From Mastigias papua (taxonomy: Eukaryota > Cnidaria > Scyphozoa > Rhizostomeae > Mastigiidae), in contig OZ025268.1 of assembly GCA_964019165.1 (NCBI GenBank), positions 9,746,211-9,810,210 of the forward strand: a stretch of 64,000 nt of DNA. Direction: 5' to 3'. Within the stretch, counting starts at the first letter, position 1; each line of letters opens with the position of its first letter. The notes below the pieces were generated by a model, which was given only the letters and a program-made list of their open reading frames with translations, was not told the DNA's origin and made no database searches. This document shows, piece after piece, positions 1-13,800 of the stretch. The position numbers and the translations under genes are program-made.

Positions 1-2601
1 GGGTGGGGCTGTACGAGCTCCTTGGGTCGCATGTATGCACGCCTTCGCGAATCCCATCATCAACAGCACCATAATCATCACTATCAAATTTATCATCAAA
101 ATCATCATCATTCCAATCAATATCACTACAGAACAACCTCCTAACGTTAGGGTTGGTTTTATAACTTTGTTTCAGAAAGCTGGATTTCACCTGTGGATAG
201 CACATGATAAATAGAGTACGAATTACGCTGACTCCTTATTTAGAAAGCTTCTAAAAATCAATAGACTGTACAGTCATATTTCCAAAAGGTAAGAAACTTT
301 GGTATAAGGGGTTGTGTGGATAAAAAAAATTACGAAACTTTTGCTGTTATCTTACCAAACTTTTAAACTTTAATTTGATCTAAAATACAACCTCCCTGTC
401 GCACAATCTCTTTTTCGAAATAGTAATGTGCTGTAAAAATTTCCAATACATCTATGAATTTTCGCACATATGGAAAAAATTTTCGAAACAGGAAAATGGA
501 TCTGATTCCTAGGCATGACTTGTGCTTGCAAAGCACCTGTTCACTAGACTACTTTAAAACAAAGATTTAATTATGACGTCGGGAGGGTTGTGCGTTGGCA
601 GCTGGTTGGCAAAGTTAGGAAAATTAGGGTTTCATATCAAGAAACTGGCTAAGAAACACTTCGAACGAAAATTGGACAGAAGCTAACAAAAACTTGTGTA
701 CAAAGCTTCTGCAAAGGTTTTATCATATCAAATGAGTGTAAAACCATTTAGATCTAGTAAAGCAAGGGTCGGGATCCAACGGCCCGCGGGAGACAATGCA
801 GCCCGCGAGTAGATAGCCCCATTCTTTCTTATCTTCTTTGCAATGTAGAATACAGTAAAAACCCGTACACAAGAAGCTAAAAGTTTGAAATGAGCCTGTT
901 TGTGTTCCTATTTGGTGAGACAAGTCTTACTGCCTGGGGGTGCTGGTTCTTAACACAGGGTCCTACACAATGCCATAAAAGGGACAGTTTAGTATTGACA
1001 TATTATATCCACATAGAGTCTGTGATCCTATAATTTCAGCCAAATCTATTTATTCTTGGCATGGCAAAAAGATTTGATTTAGTTCTAAGTGGATAAAGAA
1101 TGAAACCATTTATAAGATGCTAGTAAGAATATCAAGTTGAAAAGGTTTTTAATCTACTGATATAAAAATTTGCAATTTCAGGTTGTAGGTTCTTAATAAA
1201 TGAAGGTTCTTATGTACGGCTTTTACGGTAATTCTTTCTATAGGTTCTGACTACTGCAGGTCTTGCTTAGTTCAGTAAACCCTTGGCTCACTGAACGAAA
1301 ACATCTAATGGATTTGGCCTACCGTCCTAAAAGGTGGCCCACCCCTATAGTAAAGGCAAGCTATGAAATGAAATGAACTTGTATACTATTTTAGAGAATA
1401 GGTAGTGTGGTCGACCAATAAAGGTTGAAGCGATGACAAGGTGCTCGTATACTGGTGTGTAGAAGTTTCCTATCACAGTGCAAAATCCTTCGAATCTAGC
1501 AAGATCAATATGGAATAAAACGTAGTTGGTAGAACTACGTAATAACGTAATAGTTGTTATCTTAATCAAATTACCAACTTAGGGGCAACAATCGGCTATT
1601 TTCTCGCTAAACATATGTAAAAGAAACTCAATAGTACCATCTGGCCTTAATTTGTCGCATAATTTGACGCCTTGTTACATATATGAATTTCTTAACTTTC
1701 CCTATTCACATTGTGAAAACCAAATTATCACAGTACATTACAATTTTCCAACAAGCTATCAATAATTCAAAAAACCTCGCTGTAAATTATATAGATCACT
1801 TGAGGACTTTGGCATATTGCAGCTTTGATTTCCCAGCTCATTAAATTTTCAACCTTATTTAAACCTATAAGATCATGGCAAAAAGTATCTATGACTACTG
1901 GGAGGCACTACACAGAGCAACTAGCAACTTAGAACACTATTTAGGAGTTACTCATTGCATCACTTTAAATGGGCTATAAGATGAGGCCAGATATGGCTTC
2001 CGAAAGAGGACTGAAAAGAGGTCAGCAAGGAATAGTGATGTTATAATTGGCCAGCTTCAGTTACACAGAATACACTACTCATTACCAGTAACTGGCAGTT
2101 CAATTATCATGGTGAAATAAACTCAGCTCAGGTTGGAATATAAGAATCCCCCATGCATATCCCTTGGTGAAAATGAACCTATCAAATCCAATTAGAAAAA
2201 AGTTGCTACAGCTTGATTTATCATCTTGCTCATGCAAAAAACCAAATTGCATACTGTGGTTTATAGACAAAAGACATAATCAGTGAATGGCATATTCAAT
2301 AAAACACTTTAATAAATGAATGTTGCCATGCTTAAATCTATTTGTGAATCATTATCATAATGACAATCAACAATATTAGGGAGCAGGCAATTCTATGCAC
2401 AAATTGACAAGCCTATGCTAAGAGTTATCTAGTTCTCCAAAGAAATACTAAAAATTTCCTCCTTTCTATATACAAGTTGAATCTCCCATGCTCCTAATTA
2501 TTATTGATAACAAAACCATAAATCTTCAAATTGCCCCCTTGACCCTAACCCCTTTCTGGGACAAATATATTATCAGTGCAAGCCAACTTCAATTATTTGG
2601 A
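1..2601. other. No gene recognised
   Basis: AT-rich sequence. The only ATG frames on either strand are short (under 75 codons), with no family match and no convincing splice signals. A few ATCATC-rich stretches lie near the left edge. Confidence 0.5.
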
Positions 2602-2799
2602 TTATGAAAAGAGGAGCTTTGAATGAGTTTCTATGCTGGATGTTTCACATAATTTCATAAACTCCCATGCTATTAGCCCCTGTCCAAAAATATCAAATAA
2701 TTCAGCCCCAAAGTGGCTTATGCAAGGGTCTACAGCTAAGTCTGCAATAGAAGAATGGGCATGATTTACAAACATAAGAGCTTTTCTGATATCTACCAT
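2602..2799 (-). CDS. Possible orphan coding exon, function unknown
   Basis: An ATG-initiated minus-strand frame of 65 aa, beginning MVDIRKALMFVNHAHSS and ending in KLLFS before TAA. Composition looks protein-like rather than random: mixed hydrophobic and acidic residues, no homopolymer runs, and a patterned middle FGAELFDIFGQGLIAWEF. It could be the last exon of a gene lying to the right, spliced at a CAG near 2784. I do not recognise the family and found no partner exon, so it may equally be a chance frame. Confidence 0.25.
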   Translation of the reverse strand: MVDIRKALMFVNHAHSSIADLAVDPCISHFGAELFDIFGQGLIAWEFMKLCETSSIETHSKLLFS

Positions 2800-3676
2800 A
2801 ATACCATAAAAGGGGTGTCATGGATAGGAATAATCTGATCATGAAACAAATAAATTTGGTCATCCTTCTTTAAAAAATACTACAAAAAGGAGTTATCAAT
2901 TCAGTCTCAAGCACTGACCAGAAGTTATTAACATTGCAATTTGCATAGTTCTGCACTTACTACAACTGGATAAAATGCAAGCAAGATAAGTGCTGAAACC
3001 AAACACAATTACTTTTATCACATACCTAAACAGGCCAATAAATTATAGCCCAAAAGTACTTCAGTCCAAAAAAAATCAAATAACTATATGTCTGTAGGTT
3101 CCATTCCTAATTTTAATCATTGGCTAGTCAAATAAAATCTAGTAGAAATCCTTAAATCCCAAAACTTCAGCATGAAAGTGCTCTTCATTGTCCTACAAGG
3201 AGGAAAGGCTGTGTCGTCCTAATATAGCTACAAAAACTTGCTGAACCAATATAAATGAGAAGTACTGCTGAGCCTTCATTAAAAAAGGAAATGGGAAGCA
3301 TTGCTGCATATGTAGTTTGCAGACAAGTGTCTTTGCAATCTATAAAAATAACTTATAACCACTTCACCAAATATGCATATTTAAAAACCAATGAGGAAAG
3401 TTAATGACTTAATTCTGCCCCCTAGTGTGGAGAATGAAATCTCTCTACAAAATGGCCTACAAGCACATAAAGGAGAACTATTACACACTGTATGCAGGGG
3501 CAGCACTATGGGTAGGGTGGGTGGAGGCAGCAACATGGGGTGGGTCGGGGTGTCACATCCCCAAAGATAATAAACTGGAAATTACTTGGCAGATTTTAAT
3601 ACTAATTAATTTTTCTCTCTGATTTCCCTTGTCTATAATATCTACTGCTTTTGGTGTAAAAGACCTTGACTTGAGT

Positions 3677-3902
<226 letters not shown>

Positions 3903-4069
3903 TAGTAATACAGGCCCTGGTGGAACAGGCATTATCATCCTCTCAACACCTCTTTATCTCACATTTACTTGCATTCCCCTTACCTTTTTAACTCTATGTG
4001 TCAGTTATTGTACATCTTGTTAATTATTTGCAGTATTCAATGCTGTAATTTTGCATTGTGCTACAATTA

Positions 4070-4194
4070 TAAATGACTGCATGTGACTGATGAAAATCCT
4101 GATGAAGATGTAAGTTAAAATGTTTGAAAAATGTTGAAGTTTTTCTTGATGCCTATTTATGTCTTTAAAATTCCTTAGTGAATGTAGCTTTTGA

Positions 4195-4198
<4 letters not shown>
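4070..4198 (+). repeat. Possible decayed Penelope-like element tail
   Basis: GACTGATGAAAATCCTGATG and AAGATGTAAGTTAAAATGTTTG resemble the CTGATGAAGA...GAAACG tail seen at 62.4 kb. As there, the sequence ends at a (TA)n array. No protein remnant is visible. Confidence 0.3.

Positions 4199-4257
<59 letters not shown>
4199..4257. repeat. (AT)n microsatellite
   Basis: About 29 AT units leading straight into the hairpin at 4252. A degenerate ATATAAAT tract follows at 4361-4411. Confidence 0.95.
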
Positions 4258-4260
<3 letters not shown>

Positions 4261-4324
4261 TCTCATAATAAAAACGACTGTTTTAACAGGGTAAACAGTC
4301 GTTTTTATTATGAGAGTCTATATA
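4252..4324. repeat. Perfect 32-bp hairpin beside an AT microsatellite
   Basis: The arms 4252-4283 and 4293-4324 are exact reverse complements (inner end GACTGTTT/AAACAGTC, outer end TATATAGACTC/GAGTCTATATA), with a 9-nt loop TAACAGGGT. No target duplication is resolvable because both flanks are AT-rich. Confidence 0.8.
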
Positions 4325-4411
4325 AATTTTTAAAAACTTTTATTGGAAAGGCTATTGAATTATATATATATATAAATATATATAAATATATATAAATATA
4401 TAAATATATAG

Positions 4412-7114
4412 ACATATGACTTTAATTATTTCTAAAATACAAATCTTTTGATTCAGCTTTTGATTCAATGGTAATTAGATAGCAGTGCTATTTAAGTGTT
4501 AGGAGTACAAAAGTAGACCACTCCAAGGTCGTAGGGAGTCGAAAAATTAACCGTGACAAACATCGTACACATTTCTAGTTGCCCAGTGCTAGGCAGTAAC
4601 TCGTTGCATGAGCAGGTTGATTGTTTCGTACGGACTATAGTGTACTATAAGAAGTTGCTGCGTCACATGGAACTACCTAACTGCAAATTCGCCGTAGAGT
4701 CACATCTCTAAAATGAAATGGAGCTTCTGTTTATTGGGTCTCCTTTTATTTGATTTTCCATGACTGTAAAAAGTTCTTTGTAGGTATACGTTTACACAAA
4801 ATGCATACCTGGATGCAAGAATCCTTTCGTCGACAAGCTCCAAAGTGTCTACCTTTATTATATCAAGGTGGCCATATTCAAAGCAAACACAAAACCAAAA
4901 TCTACATAGCGATACGAAACAAGCATGGCATGTTTATCGTAACAGAAACTCGACACAACATATGATGATAATTTCTGAATTTCCCTGTTGTTTGTTACAC
5001 TTACTGCCACGCAACCTGCTTGACAAAACTAAGTCTAAACGGAGCCAGAACTACAGAGAAGTCATCAATAAGATACTGTACCACTCACCGTTCCTTTGTA
5101 CTTTGGATAAACCGAAAGACACTTGAGTATTTATGGTATGGGACCTAATCGACAAATTGTAGAAACTATCACGTTAATTCACTGCTCCATTGAAATTTCT
5201 TTCAGGCCTATACACCTTTCTAATTGTGAGAAATTCGTTTAACGTCAAGAGGTCAAAAATACCAATTGAGATGGGCTAGCAACAGCCACAACACGGTATG
5301 ATACAAGAGCCTCACTCAGGGGGCACCATCATGGGCACCACTCACAAAACAAAAGACAATGCAATACTGTGACAATAGGCTTTGGAATTCGATAAATCCA
5401 CTCATTTCAACTGTTAACAGCTATAAACATCTTAGAATAGATGATCCAGGAAAGGGCTGCTTCACTGTATTCAAGAAATCTATTGCTTCACCTCGAGTGT
5501 GTGTTAACTGTAAGCAGGGGGTGTGGGGGGTGTGACACCCCCAACAGATAAAACTAGACACTTAACAGGGCAATTGAATCCTTTCGCAGGGCATAAATGT
5601 TGTTCAAACGTGGTCGCAGGTTAAGACGAGCCGCATATCACGCAAATAAGAGACAGTATTAAAATTTGACATTTATCAACGCTGTTGTTTCACTAATGTT
5701 TTGTTATATACCTCTTTTTTCGCAGGACAATTTCCAGTTTCGCAGGCCAAAGGTCTCTGACATCCCCCAAAGTAAGTATGCTATTTACGCCCCTGACTGT
5801 AAGCACTACATTCAAGATTTTGGAGAAGGCATCATATATAGTAAGAGATGTAGGGCTTTGAAAGGGGGGCTCAGAGTAGCTCTGCCCCCCATGTTATTTA
5901 TGAATTTTTAAGACTTTAATATTCAAAACTTTAGAGCTTGTTAATGGTTTAGCATGGCAAAAATGACAGATTAAAATAGTGGTGAGATATGGTGAAATAA
6001 TGGTGATATAATGGTGAGCTAATTGCTGAGATTCAGCTCGTACGTTCACAGGTAAAGCTAAGATTCCATTTCTCTTCGTATGCAATCAGCTCACAACAAA
6101 TAGAATGCCAGAAAGCGCAACAACACTAGTTCAGACCAACAACAGATTCCCCATTTACTACAAGAAGATACAACATACATTGGGGAAGTTTTTCAGATTA
6201 TCAAGACGTCAGTCCAATAAATTATGAAAAAGAACCATCGCTAAGGGATTTAGAAAACAGAGTTTAGTTGTTCTGCTGCTGATACTTCACTATATAATGT
6301 TATTTCGTACGAAAAAGTTGCTCAACCCTGTTTTTGAATCAATAAAGGATGTCTGTTTGCAGCAATGAAATGGCGCTATCAGAGGCGTAACCATTGTAGT
6401 CGAAGAGAGAGGGGGTCTAAGGCGTAGCCATGAAAAAATTCTTGTGGACCACTCCCCCCAAGCCTTCGAAAATATTTAGGCACGCCATATCTGATACATT
6501 TTCCTCTAATACTTTATTTGCATTGGCTTTGTCAACCCCCTCACTCCATTTTATAACGTTTCTGGCAAAATCCCTTGGGTACGCTACTAAGCATTATTGC
6601 ACTTAAGTGATAAGAAATTGGGAAAATAGAAACATGTAGAGAGATCAAGCCCAGAGACCAGAGTCCATGGCGTGTTTGCCGATGAACCTGTCAAGTGGCA
6701 AACATGAACTACAACACTTCATATCAAAGAACGCAAATATAAGCAGAATAGCAGTCCAAGAACTAACTTTAAATACCGAAAAGATGTAAAAGACTGATTG
6801 AAAAGGAAAATTTTGATGAAAAATGCAACCATCTAAGAGCACGGTATGTCAAAATACATGACACAACTTCTTGTTGGTTCGCTGGATACGTTTAATGACA
6901 ATTTAGCAAAGATTGCCTAGAAATACAATCTCGTAAGAACAATAACTGGCATTATATCGCACTATAAACTAAAAAATTTCCCTAACACCTAAGATATAGC
7001 ATACAGAACATCATTCTTTTAGCTTATTATCAGTATACTAAGTAATAGAACATCAAATATTAGAACTACTTCAATAAGTCTATCCAGATGTAAACCGTAC
7101 ATTTTGTGTTTACC
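4412..7114. other. No gene recognised; repeat-like fragments
   Basis: Short frames only. Stretches such as GGGTGTGACACCCCCAA (5530-5547, with a similar GGGTGTCACATCCCCAA at 3548-3564) and GGCGTAACC/GGCGTAGCC near 6384-6430 look like pieces of dispersed repeats, but boundaries cannot be drawn. Confidence 0.4.
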
Positions 7115-7424
7115 ACCGTGAATCCTCGAATTAGCCCCCTGGGAGCTTATTTATTTTTGATACTTTTTGGAGGGGGCTTATTCGAGGAGAGGGCTTATAA
7201 AATTATTTGACAAATGTTGTATAAAGAGCTCACTGCCAAAGCTCCTTTCTCCATACTATTACAAAAACAGTTTAAATTTAAGCATTAGTCCTTATCACAG
7301 TCTTCATCATGACCTAGGGCGGGGGCTTATTCGAGGGCGGCTTATTAACAATTTGAAGTTCTAGCATGGGGAGTTATTCGAGGGAGGGGCTTATTCGATG
7401 GGGGCTATTTCGAGGATTTACGCT
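7115..7424. mobile_element. MITE of the TCCTCGAATTAGCCCCC family, copy 1
   Basis: The ends CCGTGAATCCTCGAATTAGC and the inverse of CGTAAATCCTCGAAATAGCC are inverted repeats. GGGGGCTTATTCGAGG-like units recur four or five times inside. The same ends appear at 24335, 44823 and 46800 in this window. Confidence 0.65.
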
Positions 7425-7886
7425 ACTTAAATATAAATATGGGTATTGATATTGAATAGTGATAAGTGAGTGGGTTCCAGAGTTATATAACGGCATTGCA
7501 TATCGATAAGTAAATCCTGAACAAGATAATCCATAAAGAAGGCCAGAAACAGCATTCGTACTCTAATTCGCTTCCGCGTAAATATGTTTTGAGGCTGACA
7601 GTTAGAAGCGGCTGAGTCCCGTTGTTGGCAAAATATACCTAACTATTTATCTCCCCATAATGTCCATATGGTAAACTGGTAATCAACATAGTATTTTGCC
7701 CCCAACATGCATTGCACGTATCTTGCTAACACGGCAAAAACCGTTTATGCCTGTCTACACGAGAGCACAAATTCAGCGAGCACAGTCTGTCCTCCCTAAC
7801 TTATTGCATGAACCTAGCTTTATATTTTTCTCACTACTTCAAAAATATAACAAAACATTTATAATAGCACCTAGAAAATTCATTTA

Positions 7887-10800
7887 CTAACTGTTTACAG
7901 GAACCTCCGAAACATTTTCTGATAAGATTTCATTACTCAATACAACATTGTCATCTTTATGTATTTCCATTTCGTTATTATGACCCACTTTGCTTTCACC
8001 ATTGCTTCCTTCATCATCTGAAGGATCAGGTGTAGTAGTTAGTATATTTCTAGCAGCTATAGTACTAGGAGTGTTCTGTTCTCCCCTCAAATCGAACTGA
8101 ACGGTCTTCGGTAGCTTAACTCCATTGCTACAATTGGATGGCTCCTCCTCTCTTGGCGTTACACTGAATGATATCTCTAACGGTTTCCTCTATAAAACCA
8201 AGAGGGTATATTAAATGAAAACAAAATATGACAGTCTCTGAATTGAAAGAAGAAATACCTTCATAAATCATTTGCTTTCTTTATTAACAAAGCAAATATG
8301 AACTTGTAATATAACAACGGAATGACTTCATGAGCTCAACAAAAAGAAATATCGACAATTATTCGGAAAGAGGAAATGAAATAGAGAGAAAATAATAGCA
8401 AAGAAAATATGTAATAAAAAGAGAAAACGCCATCAAAAACACTTCCTACCTCGCGAAATATTCCATAAATTCTTACTATATCACTTAAGGTTATATGATC
8501 CAAAAGAGACTCATCCGTTCTCCAAACTTCAACCTGTTTGAAATGGGCATAATATACTATACTGCGAAGAAATTATCAGGTAAAATTCACCTACTGGCAG
8601 GCTGAGCTTGAATAATAAACTTGAAAAAATTGTTGTTGCAAGAAAATCTTCTACTTCTCTTCCAACAGTTGTCTTTTTCATGCAACTGTAGAGTTTGTAA
8701 GAATTTTATTGCACTGAAACTTAAATAAAGTAACCATAACTAATATATTGAAGCATACCCACCAAATTTTTTATAGCTCTGATCAGGTCTATTTTTTCCC
8801 AACCTAATTGACGAATCATCATGCAGGATTACAGCTAAATGTTGGATTATTTCGCATTGATCGGTTGGGAGCAAATAGACTCGATCAGAGCTCTCAGATA
8901 TATGGCAACTATGCTTCATATTTTAAGCCGAGTCAAATTTGAGTTGGAACCTACCTCCCAATGTAAAGGTAGATCAAATTTCTGCAGTATGAACTTCTTT
9001 AGGATGCCGACAGGGAGGGTCAATGGACAGCAAAGGTATCTCGTTGGAAAAAGACTAGTGGTCTAAAAAGGAATAAGACAATGCAGTGGTTGCTCGTACA
9101 AAGAATGTTACTGTTGCTGCAGTGAAGAATTCCTTGAAGATGCAATGAGGCTTGGTAAATCATTGGTGATGAAAGCCTCTCTTTTGCATGATAATATCGT
9201 AGCATTCCGGAACAATTTACGAGACGCATGACAAAGTAACATCTGCCAGATATCATTAACAATTCCTAGAATTGCTAACAGTATTGTACAAATAGACTGG
9301 CAGGGAACATGGAAGTCACAGAACAGCTGTATCATTTGATGGGAATGCAAATTAAATTCCAGATTCAGATAAATTCTCATGACAACACTCATATAACAAT
9401 ACCCGCTGCCTTTCACATGCCAGGTCTGGAAAACGAAACTTCCTAATGGGCCATTCCATACGAAATCGCCTAATTATTTTTTAAAAGTTCCCATGTGACC
9501 GATTTCGGACTTCCCCAAAATTTTCAGTATATACTGCCTCCAAGGAGAAAACAAAATTCTGAGATTTCAGTTCAAATGAGTAATCCTATCAAAAGTTGTC
9601 GGCAATTGAAATTTAGCTTCTTTGCACCCAAAAGAAGTAAGATGTTTTTTTCATTTTCAGTGATCCATATCTTCATTGGTGATAACAGAAATGAGTTGGA
9701 ATTTTGCATATATGCACTTTTTTACCCACAAAATCCACTTAAAGCATTATTTTTGGCCAATTGTCCATATTCTCTGAAAAAAATTGCGCCAAAAGTGCTA
9801 AAATGTGCCAGTTTTAGGGGGGTGATTTTACATTTTAAGACACACTGCTGAAAATTAGAAGACCAGTACTGTCCTTACGTAGGCAGAGCAAGGTTTTAAC
9901 AGAGGCGCATTATTTGCTGTACTTCGGTTGTACCAAACAACCCTTCGAGGCCGTTTACTTATCTTTTTTGAGATCTGTTGTCACAACAGCAGCTTGTCAT
10001 ACAGTGAAACTTTATTGAAGAAGTAGATTTTTTCATTATGTTAAAGAATTGGCAAACAGTAGTATTACTGTATTTCTGCAAAACTTTATTATCTGAGTAT
10101 ACATAACAATTTTATACACTTTGTCCTTTGACCAGCTGACATTACATTATCTTACACATTAGCTAGTCAGCTACTAGAGATGAAAGAGTTCTATTTGTTT
10201 TAAAAAAATGCTTCCCAGTTTCAAGTGAATGGTACTTGTCTACTTTTGATATTTCTCGAACAATTGAATAATTTTCTACAACATTGCGGCAATGTGAAAT
10301 ACAGATTATTCAAGAACATGTTGTAAATTTATCTCCATATTGTCTTCTCGAAGAGCATTTTCTTTCCTTCAATAACAGTAACTTTCCTTCACTATGTAGC
10401 TGTACTTTTCAGTGCCGAATAAATGGGGATTCTCAAACAGGGGAGAGCATTTTTCAACGGATGAAGTAAACAATGGTGAGAAATTTGCAAATATGCGTAT
10501 GGAACTGGGAAGGTCTGGACTGTCTAGTCCAATGTTACTGCAACAATCTAGTTTCAAAAACCATTCACATGACTTCAAAATTATAGATTTATATATTTGA
10601 TAGACAAAAGAGAACGCTAGTATCTTGTAGTAAAGAGTCCTAATGCTGTGAACAGGATCGTCTTGGCGAGAGAAATCTTACCCCAATTCAAGCGTAGAAA
10701 AATCAATGAAGGGCTGGTCTAAGAAATCCTATAAGATGGGAAAGCTTTCGGAAAATATTTAAGTGTCCCGCCCTTCTTCCCCGTAGTGAAGAGTATGCAG

Positions 10801-13800
10801 TAAAGTATGGACAGAGTTGAACACTATCTTGGTAGGGTACTTAATATTGACTGTGATCAACACTTAAGCTGCAGAACAAGAGGACGATTCGAAAAGTCTT
10901 CACTGGCATTTAATGCTAATATGTTCAGTCAAAACACTAATCATGCAGTCAAACCAAACGTTGAGACCATATCAATTCCATCTTTCAAGTTATGAAGCTT
11001 TGCACAACTATTTCCTTTATTCCTTTACAGATCACCAGAAGACTTTCTGCATAGCTGACCTTGAACAGCAGCCTAGTTTAGTATGAAGCGAGGAAAAAGC
11101 CTCGGTACAAATTGTACAGCCACCTGCATTTTTTTAACATATAAACAATTTCTTCAATAAGGTTTTACTGTATGGCAAGCTACTGTTGATCTCTGTTGTC
11201 ATCACTGGTCTCAAAAAGGATAGTTAAATAGTTAACCGGCATCGAAGGAAGGGCTGTCTCGTACACCTCAGCTAAAACCTTGCCTACATAAGGACAGTAC
11301 TGGTCTTCTAGTTTTCAACAATAACAGACCATAAGTAGATCCTTCAGCCTGCAAAGTTTCATAATCTATTTCAACTGTTTACGCAACCTTCTGGACCTAC
11401 AAATTGTTGATATTTCTCGAAATTTTAAAAGTAGGAATCGGGAAAATTCAATTTTTGATACGTTATGTTGCTTTATAATATTCATTTTTAAGATAAATCT
11501 GTTATACCTAGACCAAGGAAACATAAAAGTCAAATATAAACTCTATTTTACTTTTTGTATTAGCACTAGAACTTCTTAAAATGAAATATTACCCCCCTAA
11601 ACTGGCACATTTTAACATTCTTGGTGCAATTTGTATCAGAGAGTATTTACAATTGGCCAAAAATATGTTTTCTGTGGGCTAACTAGTGGATATATGCCAA
11701 ATTTCAACTCATTTGTGTGATCATCAACGACGTTATGGGTCACTGAGTATGACAAAAATCCTGAAACTTTTGCGCGCAAAAGCAGCTAAATTTCAATTGC
11801 CTATAGCTTTTAACAGGATTGCTCCTTTGAACTGAGATTATCAGGGTTTTGTTTTTCTCCATCGAAGCAGTGTACACTGAAAATTTTAGAAAATCTGACA
11901 TGGGCAACATGGGACCATTGGGTGACTTGACATGAGATGACCCTAATGCAGATTACGCGTAATAAAACACCTAGAACCAAAAGAGAAGAATAGTTTAAGA
12001 TTCACCACCATCATTATTCCAGGGACTATTTCATGTAAGCAAATTATACCTACAATACAGCAAAGTTGGGGGCTGGTAGTCATAAACTTTCAGTCTTACC
12101 TTTTCAGTCCGGAAAGATCTCGATCTCCGCCTCCTAACATAAAAAATATGACTTTGCTTATAGAGACAATGAATGATTCTTTGGAAATTGGAAAATGGAA
12201 TGACTGGACAATAAGACTAATCTACCTAAACAAATTCGGTTCCAGTTGAGATGGCTGGAAAAACACTAAAATTTCGAGATCATAAAATGGATTGTTGTTC
12301 AAGCCAAAGAGACATATAATCTCAAAAACATAGAGATGTTACTAGTTCCACGTGACATGAAAAGGAATTTAGTAGTTCGGCAATAGGGGACCATATGGAT
12401 ACTATTCGGTCATACATAGAACAGTTCTGTAACGGGTCGATTTATCACGAAAGGAAAGAGGAAATAACTCAAAGTGAGCGGCACACAGAGAAAACATATG
12501 ATAATGGTCCTACTGGGCAGACCAGAAATGACACAGTATTCTCAATAATAGAGAAACGCATATGCGTTTCTGTAGCTGTATATAGTCATTATATGTGTCC
12601 TGAAAAAGCCTCGAAGACGATTCCTTTATCCATTTCTAACGTATGACACATTTGCACAATCTCTACTACACTCATTCATTTTATAAGAAAAATTCCATAA
12701 GAACACGAGCCTCAAAATTTGAAAATTAAGAACAAATTAAGAACATGCTGAGGCTGAAGCAATATCATAAAAAATGTTGCAACTGATATAAAACTTTTCA
12801 AGCTCAACAATGTTTGCCAAAGTCCCTAGTATGTACAAAGTTATAAGTGTACCACGACTTTAAGAAAGGACTATACATCTGTAAGAACGTATATCCTTTG
12901 TCTTCTGCTAATGTTATTAAAAATAACACCTGTTTTATAAACATGAAATGTTCTCTTGCATACTGTCTAATGTCTACATTGCCTACACCACAATAATTTA
13001 AGAACAAATTAAGAACAATTCAGCCTCAAAATTTTGGAAAAATTAAGAACAGCTAGCCAGAACCTCAATTTTACTGGTTCTTATAAAAAAGAGTGTAGCT
13101 GAAGAATATCCATATAGTTGGATTGTTCAGCAATGATTGCTTGAATGAAATTAAAAATAATACCTAAAATAGGACAAGGTAACAAGTATTCTGTTGTGAT
13201 CTTCTATAACTGGGTCTGCTTCTGTTGACACGCTTGGTTGATCTAGGTAGAATACCATAAAATCAAATCCCCGAAATATACGATAACACTGGATGGAATT
13301 ATGCACTAAAAGTTGACCAACAACGGATAGCAGCCATAAAATTGCAAGTAAAGTTTTGATCCCCCTGCATAGAAGACGAGAATTTCAAGCAAAACTCTTA
13401 CCAGTTTTTCAAAAATGATTACAAGGAGTACAACCAGTTAATCAGAAAAGTCGAAGATTAAACGCGGCTTCAGAAGCGAAAGCATGGTTAAATCCGCTGA
13501 TAATTTGCGTTTAAACACAATTTCAATCACGACACAGCATTAGGATCTCCGAACTATGATCACATGTAGCCACATCTCAAAAACGGACTACGATGATCAG
13601 TGCCAATCGGGCTATTCAATCCATACTTTGCCAAAATATGAAGCTTATAAACTCTTATAAAGCCTGCTAACTTTGAATAGTTCTACCATAAACAGTCAAA
13701 ATACTGTTGAATATAACTGATGTTGGTTGCCCCGAGGCAGTAGTCAAGATATAATTAGATCAAGCAAAACATCATATGTGAACTGAACAGAGCAAGGATT

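Noticed and set aside
8599..8700. Minus-strand stretch that first seemed to encode the missing RAWUL exon ([12 protein letters not shown])
   Set aside because: Its phase does not fit the neighbouring exons. The exon at 8955-9062 fits in phase and matches BMI1 far better.
9108..9416. 102-codon minus-strand frame
   Set aside because: Intronic to PCGF, with no conserved pattern and no splice signals.
9495..9851. 118-codon plus-strand frame
   Set aside because: It lies inside the inverted arm of the foldback transposon and starts at a non-conserved position; no family match.
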